Origin: Porticoccaceae bacterium | Lineage (GTDB): Bacteria > Pseudomonadota > Gammaproteobacteria > Pseudomonadales > Porticoccaceae | DNA length: 46,875 nucleotides | Assembly (NCBI GenBank): GCA_023228865.1 | Contig: JALOAH010000029.1 | Span: 1-46,875, forward strand | Direction: 5' to 3' | In this document: piece by piece, positions 16,130 to 25,785 of the stretch | Layout of the letters: every line of letters starts with the position of its first letter | Position numbering within the stretch: the first letter of the stretch is position 1 | Position numbers and translations under genes: made by a program | The notes under the pieces: generated by a model | The model's input: the letters and a program-made list of their open reading frames with translations, nothing else | Database searches by the model: none | What the model was told of the DNA's origin: nothing

Positions 16130-17434
16130 ATGCTACCAGAAAAACTCCACTTTTCACCCCTCTCTCGCCGCCTCGTCGAGGCCTCTTTCACCGGTGGTCA
16201 CATCACCTCGGATGCGGGCTTGTTGCTGCTGCGCGAGGTCGACCGGCAACATGGCTTGACCCGCCGCCTGGCCAAAATCGTTCCCGATCGGCGTGATCCT
16301 GGGCGTGTCCAGCATGGACTGCAGACACTGCTCGCCCAGCGTATCTATGCACTGGCCGCCGGCTACGAGGATCTCAACGATCATGACGGCCTGCGCCATG
16401 ACTACGCGCTGCAGACTGCGGTCAACCGCCTGCAACCGCTGGCCGGCAAATCCACTCTGGGGCGCCTGGAACAGCAAGCCGATCGCGAAACGGTGGTGCA
16501 AGCCCATCGCCTGCTGTGGGAGCACTTCATCGCCCAGCATGACCAGGCGCCGGCTGAGATCGTGCTCGACTTCGATGCGACCGATGTGCCGGTGCATGGT
16601 GATCAGGAAGGGCGCTTCTTCCATGGCTATTACGACCATTACTGCTTCCTGCCGCTCTATGTGTTCTGTGGTCGCCATCTGCTGGTGAGCTATTTACGCC
16701 CGAGCAACATCGATGGCGCCCGACACAGTTGGGCCATCCTGGCACTGCTGGTCAAGTTCATTCGCCGCTTCTGGCCAGAGACCCGCATCGTGTTCCGCGG
16801 TGACGGCGGTTTTTGCCGACATCGCATGCTCGACTGGTGTGACCGCAAGCAGGTGGATTATGTGGTGGGTCTGGCCCGCAACACCCGCCTGCAGCGGATG
16901 GCGGCGCCGGCCATGCAAGCGGTCGCCGAGGCCTACCAAGAAACCGGGCAGAAGATGTCCGGCGTGTATCGCTTCCTCTATCAGGCCGGTAGTTGGCGTA
17001 GGCGCCGCCTGGTCGTGTCGCGCCTGGAACATGGCGAGCAGGGTGCCAATCCACGCTTCATCGTCGTGTCCCGCTTTGCCGAGGATGCTGCCCAGCAGTA
17101 CTACGAAGACTACTGCGGCCGTGGCGACATGGAGAATCGGATCAAGGACCAACAGTTGGATCTGTTCGCCGACCGCACCTCCAGCCCACGCTGGTGGACC
17201 AACCAGTGGCGGCTGATGCTGTCGGCCTTTGCCTATGTGCTGTTCGAACGGCTACGCGATCATCTCCAGGGCACCGCATTGGCGCGCATGAGCATCCATA
17301 ACCTGCGCTTGAAACTGCTCAAGATCGGTGCGGTGATCATTCGCAACAGCCGGCGCATCCGCGTGCTGATCAGCGAGGCCTATCCGCATCAGGAACTCTT
17401 TGCGGGGCTGGTTGCCCGCCTCAAGCCGACCTGA
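16130..17434 (+). CDS. IS1380-family transposase
   Basis: 434 residues, full length. DDE catalytic positions are visible: VLDFDATDVPVHG (first Asp), VFRGDGGFCRHRML (second Asp) and YYEDYCGRGDMENRIKD (Glu). The N-terminus (FTGGHITSDAGLLLLREVD) and C-terminus (MSIHNLRLKLLKIGAVIIRN) are typical. The enzyme cuts and pastes the element, giving the 4-bp duplication seen. No frameshift. Confidence 0.95.
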   Translation: MLPEKLHFSPLSRRLVEASFTGGHITSDAGLLLLREVDRQHGLTRRLAKIVPDRRDPGRVQHGLQTLLAQRIYALAAGYEDLNDHDGLRHDYALQTAVNRLQPLAGKSTLGRLEQQADRETVVQAHRLLWEHFIAQHDQAPAEIVLDFDATDVPVHGDQEGRFFHGYYDHYCFLPLYVFCGRHLLVSYLRPSNIDGARHSWAILALLVKFIRRFWPETRIVFRGDGGFCRHRMLDWCDRKQVDYVVGLARNTRLQRMAAPAMQAVAEAYQETGQKMSGVYRFLYQAGSWRRRRLVVSRLEHGEQGANPRFIVVSRFAEDAAQQYYEDYCGRGDMENRIKDQQLDLFADRTSSPRWWTNQWRLMLSAFAYVLFERLRDHLQGTALARMSIHNLRLKLLKIGAVIIRNSRRIRVLISEAYPHQELFAGLVARLKPT

Positions 17435-17599
17435 ACAGGCGGGCGCCCCCGGCCCGGCTCAATGGGGGAAAGGGGGCAGTGCGCCCCATACGCGGGAATT
17501 GAATAAAAAACGATCAATTTTTAGCGGTGGAAGGCAGGTTGTTGATACACCGAGGCTTCACCGGCCACGCCTGCCGGCCTCATGAGAAATCCGGGCTAG

Positions 17600-17680
17600 G
17601 CTTTGAACCTCACACAGACAAAATTAAACATAAATTTATACTTTGTTCAATTTATGTTTTACTTTTTGCAGAACCCCTAT
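17600..17680. promoter_or_regulatory. AT-rich segment with a 10-bp inverted repeat, stranded between two IS elements
   Basis: A perfect inverted repeat AAACATAAAT (17626-17635) and ATTTATGTTT (17650-17659) surrounds a -10-like TATACT (17638-17643), with a weak CAGACA 16 bp before. It looks like an operator over a promoter. The segment and the 103 bp at 18915-19017 were continuous before the IS5-family insertion, so it may once have driven the SDR gene. Strongly AT-rich compared with both neighbours. Confidence 0.45.
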
Positions 17681-18914
17681 GGAAACGCTGATCAATTCAG
17701 CTTGCTGTCGTCTTTCGATATAATGATGCCCCCGTTGCGTAGTGACCAGGATCGACCATGAAGCAGACGAGTTTCGCCCAGGCAGAGTTCGCCGCCAAGA
17801 AAAAGACCACCCGGCGGGAGCGGTTTTTGGCTGAAATGGAACAAGTGGTTCCGTGGTCGCGACTTCTTGACGTGCTGCAGCCGCATTACTATCCCGACTC
17901 CAAAGGTAAACGCGGTCGCCCGCCGACGCCCTTGAACCGCATGCTGCGCATGTACTTTGTCCAACAGTGGTACGCCCTGGCAGACGAGGCGCTTGAGGAC
18001 GCTATTTATGACAGTCAGGCCCTTCGCAACTTTGTTGGCATTGATCTGGCGATAGAGTCCGTACCGGACGCGACCACGCTGTTGAAATTCCGGCACCTGC
18101 TGGAAGAGCGGTCCCTGACGAAGGTGATCTTCGAGGAGATCAATGGATACCTGGGCGAGAAGGGTATGTTGATGCGCGAAGGTACCATCGTCGATGCCAC
18201 GATCATTGCCGCCCCACCGTCGACCAAGAACCGAGAAAAGGCGCGCGATCCCGAGATGCGCCAAACCAAAAAGGGCAACCAGTGGCACTTCGGCATGAAG
18301 GCCCATATTGGAGTCGACGCGGCCTCAGGCCTGGTCCACAGCCTCACCGGCACAGCTGCCAACGTCGCGGATATCGTCGAGTCCAGGCATTTACTGCACG
18401 GTGAAGAAACCACGGCGTACGGCGATGCCGGCTATACAGGCGTAGCCAAGCGTGATGAGTTCAAGGACTCGAGTGTGACCTGGCTCGTGGCTGAGAAGCG
18501 TGGCAAGCTCAAGAAGATGGCAGCCGGCCTGCGCAAAGAACTCACCACCCAGCTGGAGCATGCAAAGGCCCAGCTGCGGTCAAAGGTTGAGCACCCGTTT
18601 CATGTCATCAAGAACCTGTTCCGACATCGGAAAGTCCGTTACCGGGGATTATTAAAGAACACAGCTCAGCTATTTACTTTGTTCGGTTTGGCCAACCTGG
18701 TGCTTGCTCGACGGTTCAATCCGTCTCCGTGCGCCTGAAGTTCGTCCAGACGACGAAAACAGCGTGGAGAACGGTGTGGCGTGGCTATGAACCAGGACTT
18801 TAATGAAAAAAACGGCGTGATCTGGATGCGTTAATGTCGAAATCAACCCGGATACGTTTGCTTTTTGGGCCCCGTGGTTATTGTCCCGCATGCCGTCGTT
18901 TAATCAGCGCTTCC
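17681..18914 (+). mobile_element. IS5-family insertion sequence, complete
   Basis: 1234 bp. Inverted ends GGAAACGCTGATCAA (17681-17695) and TTAATCAGCGCTTCC (18900-18914) differ at two positions. The 4-bp direct repeat CTAT (17677-17680 and 18915-18918) is the target duplication. It contains one intact transposase gene, so the copy may be active. It sits 103 bp upstream of the SDR start and may provide or block its promoter. Confidence 0.93.
17758..18738 (+). CDS. IS5-family transposase
   Basis: 326 residues. It has the N-terminal DUF772-type region (RGRPPTPLNRMLRMYFVQQW) and a DDE core: GTIVDATIIAAP (first Asp), YGDAGYTG (second Asp) and SKVEHPFHVIKNLFRHRKVRYRG is its Glu region. These are the marks of the IS5 subgroup (IS5, IS1384-like). 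Complete, with no frameshift. No functional relation to the flanking genes. Confidence 0.95.
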   Translation: MKQTSFAQAEFAAKKKTTRRERFLAEMEQVVPWSRLLDVLQPHYYPDSKGKRGRPPTPLNRMLRMYFVQQWYALADEALEDAIYDSQALRNFVGIDLAIESVPDATTLLKFRHLLEERSLTKVIFEEINGYLGEKGMLMREGTIVDATIIAAPPSTKNREKARDPEMRQTKKGNQWHFGMKAHIGVDAASGLVHSLTGTAANVADIVESRHLLHGEETTAYGDAGYTGVAKRDEFKDSSVTWLVAEKRGKLKKMAAGLRKELTTQLEHAKAQLRSKVEHPFHVIKNLFRHRKVRYRGLLKNTAQLFTLFGLANLVLARRFNPSPCA

Positions 18915-19017
18915 CTATCGGGAATATGGGTAAAAAAGGCACTTATGCCTTATAAAGCGGGCGTTCCAGCCCACCCCAGCCGAAACATTCTGAAAAAATA
19001 ATAGCCAAGGAAAATGT

Positions 19018-19869
19018 ATGAATATCGATTTGAAGGGAAAGCGCGTCATCGTGACCGGTGCATCACGTGGGATTGGGAGAGCGATAGCTACAGCCTTCGC
19101 CAAAGACGGGGCGAAAGTGGCAATCTGCTCGCGAAATATCGCAGACATCGCAAATGTTGGAGAAGCTCTAACCGAGAGCGCGGACGCAGTCATAGCTCGC
19201 GCCGTTGACGTTACTGATAGTCATAACGTGAGCGCCTTTGTTACTGAGGTAGCCGAAGCCTGGGGCGGCGTTGACGTACTGGTCAATAACGCCGGCCAAG
19301 GGAAAGGCGGCAATCTGGATACCCTCACACCCGAGGACATTCTTGAACACGCCAACGTGCTGCAAATGGGCCATTTTAGATTTACCCAGGCAGTTGTGCC
19401 TCACATGCGCAAGCAGCGCTGGGGCCGCATTATAGAAATCAACGCTCTGGCCGGGACCATCCCCACTCCCGAAGGCATCCCATCGGTCATCAATAGAGCC
19501 TCCTGTATCGCCCTTTCACGCTCCCTGGGCATGTCTCTACCGAAAGACAACATTATGGTTAACACATTGAATATGGGCTGGATCGACACTGGTCAATGGG
19601 ACCGCCACTTCAAAGAAATGGGCGACGGCGTTACTCGGCAGGAGTTCGATGCCATGGTCATGAAAGTGGTCCCTGCAGGCCGTTACGGCAAGCCCGAGGA
19701 CGTCACCGGCATGGTTCTGTTTCTGGCAAGCGAATACGCCAGTTTCATCAGCGGTGCATCGATCGACATCGCCGGAGGGATGGGCGGTCAAATAGCCTAC
19801 TATCCCACACTCAAGCGCGACTTTGCAGAGAGCATTCGCCAACGGCGCGAGATGCAGAGCAGCATTTAA
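19018..19869 (+). CDS. Short-chain dehydrogenase/reductase family protein with altered catalytic residues
   Basis: 283 residues. The Rossmann NAD(P) motif TGASRGIG (about residues 13-20), the DVTD segment and NNAG (about 91) are intact, and so is the C-terminal GRYGKPEDVTGMVLFLASE region. But the expected catalytic Ser is Ala (INALAG) and the Y-x3-K pair reads S-x3-R (SVINR). So it probably binds nucleotide but either does not catalyse classical SDR chemistry or uses another mechanism. It stands just before the leftward LysR gene and the leucine-type module, separated upstream from its old promoter by the IS5-family element. Its role in that pathway is not known. Confidence 0.82.
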   Translation: MNIDLKGKRVIVTGASRGIGRAIATAFAKDGAKVAICSRNIADIANVGEALTESADAVIARAVDVTDSHNVSAFVTEVAEAWGGVDVLVNNAGQGKGGNLDTLTPEDILEHANVLQMGHFRFTQAVVPHMRKQRWGRIIEINALAGTIPTPEGIPSVINRASCIALSRSLGMSLPKDNIMVNTLNMGWIDTGQWDRHFKEMGDGVTRQEFDAMVMKVVPAGRYGKPEDVTGMVLFLASEYASFISGASIDIAGGMGGQIAYYPTLKRDFAESIRQRREMQSSI

Positions 19870-19919
19870 TGAATTCGCCAGGCTCCCTGCGACAGCGACA
19901 GTTCCTATGCCAGGCTCAC

Positions 19920-20828
19920 TCACGAGCCACAGGCATGAATCATGAACTGTTGAAAAGCGCTGCCTGGCTCGCTTATTTCTCGGCCTTGCGCCCAAATCAA
20001 GCCCAACTCCATCGAGGGCACAGCGTCATTCAAAGGACGCACCTCAATTTTGCGGCCCTCAAGCGACCAGGCTCGGTACAGCATGTCGGACAACACGGTC
20101 ACACCAAACCCGTGCGCCACCAGACCACGCAAGGACTCCACGGAGGAGGTTCGAAATGCGATCTTCGGCTCCAGCCCCTGCGCTTGCCAATATCGCTGAA
20201 CCGACTCCTCCCCCTCATCGACGGTGGGCAGGATGTAGGCATGCTCAGCAACGTCCTTCAGGGTGATCGACGCCAGCCCCATGAGCGGATGGCCGGACGC
20301 CAGCCACAACTGACGACGCGAGCGTATCAGCACGCTGGCATCCAGGCCGGACAAGTCGGTCGCGTTCGAAACAACCGTCAAACCTACATCAAGCTCTCCT
20401 TGTCTGACCGAGCTCTCGATACTGACCCTGTCCATGTCGATCAAATCGATTTCCACATCGGGGTAACTGCGCTTGAAGCGCGCAAGCAGGTTGGGCAGGA
20501 AGTAACCAAGCACCGTATAGGAGGCGCCAACGCGAACAACACCGGATACCGAGTGACTCATGAAAAATGGCTCGCTGATCGCATCCTGCAGCGTATCCAG
20601 AATGTGGCGAGCATGCTGAAAGAACTTGTTTCCTTCCGCCGTCAGGCTTACTCCATTCGGCAAGCGTTCGAAAAGTTTCACGCCCAGTCGCTGCTCCAGC
20701 TGCATCACTGCAGTGGTCACGGCGGACTGCGAAACATGAACTGCAGCAGCGGCCTGCGAGAACTGACCGGTCTCAGACGCCGCCACGAAATAGCGCAATT
20801 GGCGCATGGAAATATCGGACCTAGACAT
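19920..20828 (-). CDS. LysR-family transcriptional regulator
   Basis: 302 residues. The N-terminal winged helix-turn-helix is standard: MRQLRYFVAASETGQFSQAA followed by HVSQSAVTTAVMQLEQRLGV and KLFERLPNGVSLTAEG. The C-terminal substrate-binding domain includes VRVGASYTVLGYFLPNLLARF. The gene diverges from the ferredoxin oxidoreductase gene with 128 bp between, the classic layout for a LysR activator that controls its neighbour and itself. The inducer is probably a pathway intermediate (inference). It takes the place of the MerR-type liuR found with liu genes in Pseudomonas. Confidence 0.93.
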   Translation of the reverse strand: MSRSDISMRQLRYFVAASETGQFSQAAAAVHVSQSAVTTAVMQLEQRLGVKLFERLPNGVSLTAEGNKFFQHARHILDTLQDAISEPFFMSHSVSGVVRVGASYTVLGYFLPNLLARFKRSYPDVEIDLIDMDRVSIESSVRQGELDVGLTVVSNATDLSGLDASVLIRSRRQLWLASGHPLMGLASITLKDVAEHAYILPTVDEGEESVQRYWQAQGLEPKIAFRTSSVESLRGLVAHGFGVTVLSDMLYRAWSLEGRKIEVRPLNDAVPSMELGLIWAQGREISEPGSAFQQFMIHACGS

Positions 20829-20904
20829 AATTTTTTCAGATACCTGACCGCAATTTTTAATAATTTACGATACCAAACCCAATCCATATACTCCAGCCCA
20901 TCGT

Positions 20905-20925
20905 GTATTGCGCGCGCTGCGATAC
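20905..20925. promoter_or_regulatory. Candidate LysR binding site in the divergent promoter
   Basis: GTATTGC at the left and GCGATAC at the right of this 21-bp stretch form an imperfect palindrome (six of seven positions pair) with a GC-rich centre. It lies midway between the LysR start and the oxidoreductase start. Its length and form suit a T-N11-A type box. The ribosome binding site AAAGGTG follows at about 20940. Confidence 0.4.
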
Positions 20926-20956
20926 CCAATATCAGAATAAAAAGGTGTGAGTAGCC

Positions 20957-23900
20957 ATGGGCAAATCTATCTCGCTGGATGACAAGTACACAGAGAATAG
21001 CGGTCTGCAGTTGATGACTGGTATTCAAGCGCTGGTTCGGCTTCCGCTAATGCAGAAGCAGCGCGATCAGGCCAACGGGCTGAACACTGCTGGCTTTATT
21101 TCCGGCTACCGCGGCTCCCCTCTCGGCGGTCTGGACCAAGCTTTATGGCGTGCACGTAAGTATCTGGAGAAAGGCAGCACTCACTTCCAACCTGGCGTCA
21201 ACGAGGAGCTAGCTGCTACCGCCATCTGGGGAACGCAGCAGGTAAACATCTTCGAAGGGGCAACCTACGACGGCGTTTTCGGCATGTGGTACGGAAAAGG
21301 TCCCGGTGTTGATCGCTCAGGTGATGTATTCCGACATGCAAACGCTGCCGGCACCTCGCAATTCGGTGGAGTGCTTGCCGTTGCCGGCGATGATCACGGC
21401 GCCCGCTCTTCATCACTCCCGCACCAGACCGAGCACATTTTCAAGGCAGTGATGATGCCCGTACTGGCCCCTTCGGGGGTGCAGGAGTATCTGGACTACG
21501 GTATCCACGGATGGGCCATGTCACGCTATTCCGGTTGCTGGGTAGCACTTAAGGCAGTAGCGGACACTGTAGAAAGCGCTGCCATTGTCGATATTGACCC
21601 CTTCCGTGTGGAAAGCGTAACTCCTGATTTCGACATCCCCGAGGGCGGCCTGAATATCCGTTGGCCAGACCCACCGCTTGCTCAAGAGCAGCGACTGCTG
21701 GAACACAAACTCTACGCCGCGCTCGCCTATGCCAAGGCCAACCGCATTGACCGCGTGGTCATGGACTCGCCCAAGGCGCGTATCGGCATTATCACGGCGG
21801 GCAAATCCTACCTGGACGTTTGTCAGGCTCTGAACATGCTTGGTATTGACGATGCCAAAGCGCAGGAGATTGGCTTGCGCGTTTACAAGGTCGGCATGGT
21901 CTGGCCGCTTGAAGCTGACGGCGTCAGGCACTTCGCCGAAGGTCTCGAAGAAATTGTGGTGGTTGAAGAAAAGCGCCACATGATCGAGTACCAAATGAAG
22001 GAGGAACTCTACAACTGGCGGGAAGACGTACGTCCGCGCATCGTCGGCAAGTTTGACGACAAAGGTGAGTGGACTATGCCGCACACCGATTGGCTACTGC
22101 CGGCGATCAACGACCTGACTCCAGCTCACATTGCTCGCGCGCTGGCCAAACGAATTCTTCGTCTGCATGCAGACACCTCTCTGCAACTGCATCTGGATGA
22201 TCTAGAGGCACAGCTCACCACCAAGAACGTCCTGGGCTCGTTGATGGACCGAGTGCCACATTACTGCTCCGGCTGCCCGCACAATATTTCGACCAAGGTG
22301 CCCGAAGGCAGTCGCGCCCTTGCCGGTATTGGCTGCCACTACATGGCTGCTTGGATCTATCCCCAAACCCAGACCTTCAGCCAGATGGGTGGCGAGGGTG
22401 TCGCCTGGATTGGGCAAGCCCCCTTCACCAAGACCAAACACGTGTTTGCCAACCTTGGGGATGGCACCTATTTCCACTCCGGTACCTTAGCGATTCGAGC
22501 TGCAGTTGCAGCGAATGTGCCGATTACCTACAAGATTCTTTACAACGATGCTGTTGCCATGACCGGCGGCCAGCCCGTGGACGGCACTCTGACAGTACCG
22601 CAAATCTCTCAGCAACTCGCTGCGGAGGGCGTCAAGCGCATTGCCGTGGTGACTGACGAGCCCGAGAAGTACAAGGCAGTTCAAGGACTCGCTCCCGGCG
22701 TACCGGTGTTGCACCGAGAGAAAATGGAGGAACTGCAGACTCAACTTCGAGAGTATCCCGGCGTCTCAGCCATCATTTACGATCAGACCTGCGCGGCCGA
22801 AAAGCGCAGACGACGCAAGCGGGGGCAGTTTCCCGATCCGGCACGGCGGGTAATGATCAACCAGGCAGTTTGCGAAGGCTGTGGCGACTGCAGCAGTAAG
22901 TCGAACTGCATGTCCGTGGTGACGGTGAATACCGAGTTTGGTCAGAAACGCAGCATTGACCAGTCATCATGCAACAAAGATTTTTCATGCCTCTCCGGCT
23001 TCTGCCCAAGCTTCGTCACCATCGAAGGTGGCTCGCTACGTAAAGCCAAAGCGCTTACCGACCAAGCGGTTGACGACTGGAATCTGACCACGCCTAACAC
23101 AGTGGCACTCGATCAGCCTTACAGCATTCTGGTGACCGGCGTAGGTGGTACCGGTGTTGTAACAATTGGTGCCCTGCTCGGCATGGCCGCCTTCATGGAG
23201 AACAAAGGTACGCTCAACCTGGACATGGCCGGCATGGCCCAGAAAGGTGGTGCGGTCTGGTCGCATATCCGCATCGCAGCTGACCAGTCCCAACTGCATG
23301 CACCGCGCATAGCCGAAGGTGAAACCAGCTTGCTGCTCGGCTGCGACCTGGTGGTAAGTGCCAATCACGAGACCCTGGCCAAGTTGCGGCATGGGCACAC
23401 TCATGCCTTGGTCAACTCGGAAGAAAGCATCACCAGCGAGTTTGTTCGTACTTTCGCAATGCAAGCGGAGAGTGGCGACCTGCAGGCGCACCCCGACCCG
23501 AAATTTCGCACACAAGGTATGTCTGCACAAATTGCAGAAGCTGTCGGCAACGACCACGCCATTTTCGTGGATGCCAGCAAAATAGCCACGGCGCTGATGG
23601 GCGACTCCATCGCGACCAATACCTTCATGCTCGGTTTTGCCTATCAGAAAGGCTGGTTGCCGGTTGGCGCTGAAGCGCTGATAGCCGCTATTGAACTGAA
23701 TGGCACGGCCGTCGAGTTCAACCTCAAGGCCTTCACCTGGGGGCGCCGTACTGCGGTGGATCCCCTGCGCGTTCAAGGAATGATCGACAGCCAGGGCAAG
23801 CGCCCAGCGGAAGCGTTGTCACAGACTACTGAAGAGGTTATTCATAAACGCGTCGCTGCCCTCACCGAGTATCAGGATGCCAATCTTGCAGCACGCTATC

Positions 23901-24523
23901 GCGCCCGAGTGCAACAATTCCAGAGCGCTGAATCGGCCATTTCTGGTAATACCGGTGCCTTGGCTGACGCCGTCGCCCGCAACTACTACAAAGTATTGGC
24001 AATCAAGGATGAGTATGAAGTAGCTCGTCTTTATACCAATGGCGACTTCATCAAAAAAGTACAGGACAGTTTTGAGGGTGACTACAAACTCAAGTTTCAC
24101 CTGGCGCCACCTGTGCTCAATAGTGCCAAGCCCGGGAAAGAACCTAAAAAGCGCAGCTACGGCCCATGGATGCTAACTGGTTTTAAACTCCTCGCTCGGA
24201 TGAAGTTCCTCCGCAATTCGGTTCTGGATCCATTTGGCTACACCGCAGAACGCAAGCTCGAGCGGCAATGGCTGGAAAGCTACGAACAGCTTCTCGATCA
24301 AATCCTGGAATCACTCGACAGCGACAAGTTGCCGATTGCCATCCAGCTCGCGAGCCTTCCCGACATCGTACGCGGCTACGGCCCTGTGAAAGAACGCTTC
24401 CTAGCGCAGGCCGAAAAACAACGCGAGAACCTTCTAAAACAATGGCGAGGAGAGCACCAAGCGCTATTCCGTGACGCCACGACACAAGAGTCAGCAGAGC
24501 GCATCAACGTCACTCAGCTGTAA
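20957..24523 (+). CDS. Indolepyruvate ferredoxin oxidoreductase family protein (fused 2-oxoacid:acceptor oxidoreductase)
   Basis: 1188 residues with the subunits fused: N-terminal pyrimidine-binding part (about 15-250), thiamine-diphosphate part (about 430-590, after [13 protein letters not shown]), and the gamma-like domain (about 715-900, starting [15 protein letters not shown]). Cysteine clusters are [13 protein letters not shown] (about 635-650) and [12 protein letters not shown] (about 675). These enzymes turn a 2-oxoacid plus CoA to acyl-CoA plus CO2 and reduce ferredoxin. Followed by liuABCDE-type genes, it most likely makes isovaleryl-CoA from 2-oxoisocaproate, in place of the usual branched-chain oxoacid dehydrogenase. 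Indolepyruvate or phenylpyruvate remain possible substrates. Confidence 0.92.
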   Translation: MGKSISLDDKYTENSGLQLMTGIQALVRLPLMQKQRDQANGLNTAGFISGYRGSPLGGLDQALWRARKYLEKGSTHFQPGVNEELAATAIWGTQQVNIFEGATYDGVFGMWYGKGPGVDRSGDVFRHANAAGTSQFGGVLAVAGDDHGARSSSLPHQTEHIFKAVMMPVLAPSGVQEYLDYGIHGWAMSRYSGCWVALKAVADTVESAAIVDIDPFRVESVTPDFDIPEGGLNIRWPDPPLAQEQRLLEHKLYAALAYAKANRIDRVVMDSPKARIGIITAGKSYLDVCQALNMLGIDDAKAQEIGLRVYKVGMVWPLEADGVRHFAEGLEEIVVVEEKRHMIEYQMKEELYNWREDVRPRIVGKFDDKGEWTMPHTDWLLPAINDLTPAHIARALAKRILRLHADTSLQLHLDDLEAQLTTKNVLGSLMDRVPHYCSGCPHNISTKVPEGSRALAGIGCHYMAAWIYPQTQTFSQMGGEGVAWIGQAPFTKTKHVFANLGDGTYFHSGTLAIRAAVAANVPITYKILYNDAVAMTGGQPVDGTLTVPQISQQLAAEGVKRIAVVTDEPEKYKAVQGLAPGVPVLHREKMEELQTQLREYPGVSAIIYDQTCAAEKRRRRKRGQFPDPARRVMINQAVCEGCGDCSSKSNCMSVVTVNTEFGQKRSIDQSSCNKDFSCLSGFCPSFVTIEGGSLRKAKALTDQAVDDWNLTTPNTVALDQPYSILVTGVGGTGVVTIGALLGMAAFMENKGTLNLDMAGMAQKGGAVWSHIRIAADQSQLHAPRIAEGETSLLLGCDLVVSANHETLAKLRHGHTHALVNSEESITSEFVRTFAMQAESGDLQAHPDPKFRTQGMSAQIAEAVGNDHAIFVDASKIATALMGDSIATNTFMLGFAYQKGWLPVGAEALIAAIELNGTAVEFNLKAFTWGRRTAVDPLRVQGMIDSQGKRPAEALSQTTEEVIHKRVAALTEYQDANLAARYRARVQQFQSAESAISGNTGALADAVARNYYKVLAIKDEYEVARLYTNGDFIKKVQDSFEGDYKLKFHLAPPVLNSAKPGKEPKKRSYGPWMLTGFKLLARMKFLRNSVLDPFGYTAERKLERQWLESYEQLLDQILESLDSDKLPIAIQLASLPDIVRGYGPVKERFLAQAEKQRENLLKQWRGEHQALFRDATTQESAERINVTQL

Positions 24524-24549
24524 CGCCAATAACAAAAGGAGATAAACGT

Positions 24550-25731
24550 ATGAGTGCAATACCTGGATTGGACTTTTTCCTCGGCGAAGAAATAGACATG
24601 CTGCGCGAATCAGTCGCTGGTTTTGCTGGCAAGGAAATCGCGCCCCGTGCGGCCGAGGCAGACCGCACTGATGAGTTCCCCATGGATTTGTGGCGCAAGT
24701 TCGGCGACATGGGGCTGCTAGGTCTAACCGTGGCCGAAGAGTACGGTGGCTCCGGAATGGGCTACCTCGCACACATGATTGCCATGGAAGAAATTTCCCG
24801 GGCAGCTGGTGGTATCGGACTGTCCTATGGTGCTCACTCAAACCTCTGCGTAAACCAGATCCACCGCAATGGTAGCGAAGAACAAAAAGCCAAGTTTCTA
24901 CCCAAGCTGGTATCGGGGGAGCATATCGGCGCTTTGGCAATGAGCGAGCCAAACGCCGGTTCTGACGTCGTCAGTATGAAGCTGCGTGCCGACAAGCAGG
25001 GCGACCGCTACATCCTCAACGGCACCAAGATGTGGATCACCAACGGTCCAGACTGCGACGTCCTGGTGGTCTACGCCAAAACTGATGTTGCTGCCGGCGC
25101 CAAGGGCATGACGGCCTTCATCCTCGAAACGGACACTCCCGGTTTCTCCGTTGCGCAGAAGCTGGACAAGCTTGGCATGCGCGGATCACATACCGGCGAA
25201 CTGGTTTTCGACAATGTTGAAGTTCCGGAAGAGAACATTCTGGGCGGCGTTGGTGAAGGTGCCCGCGTACTCATGAGTGGCCTTGACTACGAGCGCGCGG
25301 TGCTCAGCGGTGGCCCACTGGGCCTGATGCAAGCAGCGATGGACATCGTCACGCCTTACATCCACGACCGAAAACAGTTCGGTCAAAGCATCGGCGAGTT
25401 TCAGCTCATTCAGGGCAAGGTTGCAGATATGTATACCACCCTGCAAGCCTGCCGCGCCTATCAGTACAGCGTCGGCAAGCACCTAGACGCCATGGGCAGT
25501 GGACATGTACGGCAGGTGCGCAAGGACTGTGCCGGGGTGATCCTGTATACCGCCGAAAAAGCGACCTGGATGGCTGGCGAGGCAATCCAGATTCTTGGCG
25601 GTAACGGCTATATCAACGAATACCCGGCAGGTCGCCTGTGGCGTGACGCCAAACTCTATGAAATCGGTGCCGGTACCAGCGAGGTCCGCCGTATGTTGAT
25701 TGGCCGGGAGCTGTTCAATGAAACACGTTAA
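24550..25731 (+). CDS. liuA: Isovaleryl-CoA dehydrogenase
   Basis: 393 residues. Acyl-CoA dehydrogenase motifs are [25 protein letters not shown] and the C-terminal [23 protein letters not shown] region. The catalytic Glu is found as [15 protein letters not shown], the position specific to isovaleryl-CoA dehydrogenases, and not in the C-terminal Tyr-Glu position of most family members. It oxidises isovaleryl-CoA to 3-methylcrotonyl-CoA using FAD. It follows the oxidoreductase gene by 26 bp and precedes MCC beta, as in the Pseudomonas liu operon. Confidence 0.94.
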   Translation: MSAIPGLDFFLGEEIDMLRESVAGFAGKEIAPRAAEADRTDEFPMDLWRKFGDMGLLGLTVAEEYGGSGMGYLAHMIAMEEISRAAGGIGLSYGAHSNLCVNQIHRNGSEEQKAKFLPKLVSGEHIGALAMSEPNAGSDVVSMKLRADKQGDRYILNGTKMWITNGPDCDVLVVYAKTDVAAGAKGMTAFILETDTPGFSVAQKLDKLGMRGSHTGELVFDNVEVPEENILGGVGEGARVLMSGLDYERAVLSGGPLGLMQAAMDIVTPYIHDRKQFGQSIGEFQLIQGKVADMYTTLQACRAYQYSVGKHLDAMGSGHVRQVRKDCAGVILYTAEKATWMAGEAIQILGGNGYINEYPAGRLWRDAKLYEIGAGTSEVRRMLIGRELFNETR

Positions 25732-25785
25732 ACAGGTGCGCGTCCCGACCTTCAGAAGCCGGCTTGCAACCCAAGGAGCGCCGGC

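Larger units (their letters stand above)
16035..17595 (+). mobile_element. IS1380-family insertion sequence, complete
   Basis: 1561 bp with perfect 16-bp inverted ends CCCGGATTTCTCATGA (16035-16050, and its complement at 17580-17595). It is flanked by a 4-bp direct repeat CTAG (16031-16034 and 17596-17599), the target duplication. One full transposase gene fills it. Ends, duplication and intact gene indicate a recent, potentially active copy. Confidence 0.95.

Noticed and set aside
19596..20954. A 452-codon rightward frame over the LysR gene
   Set aside because: It is the antisense shadow of the SDR end and the LysR gene; its composition (many Arg, His, Gln) is not protein-like.
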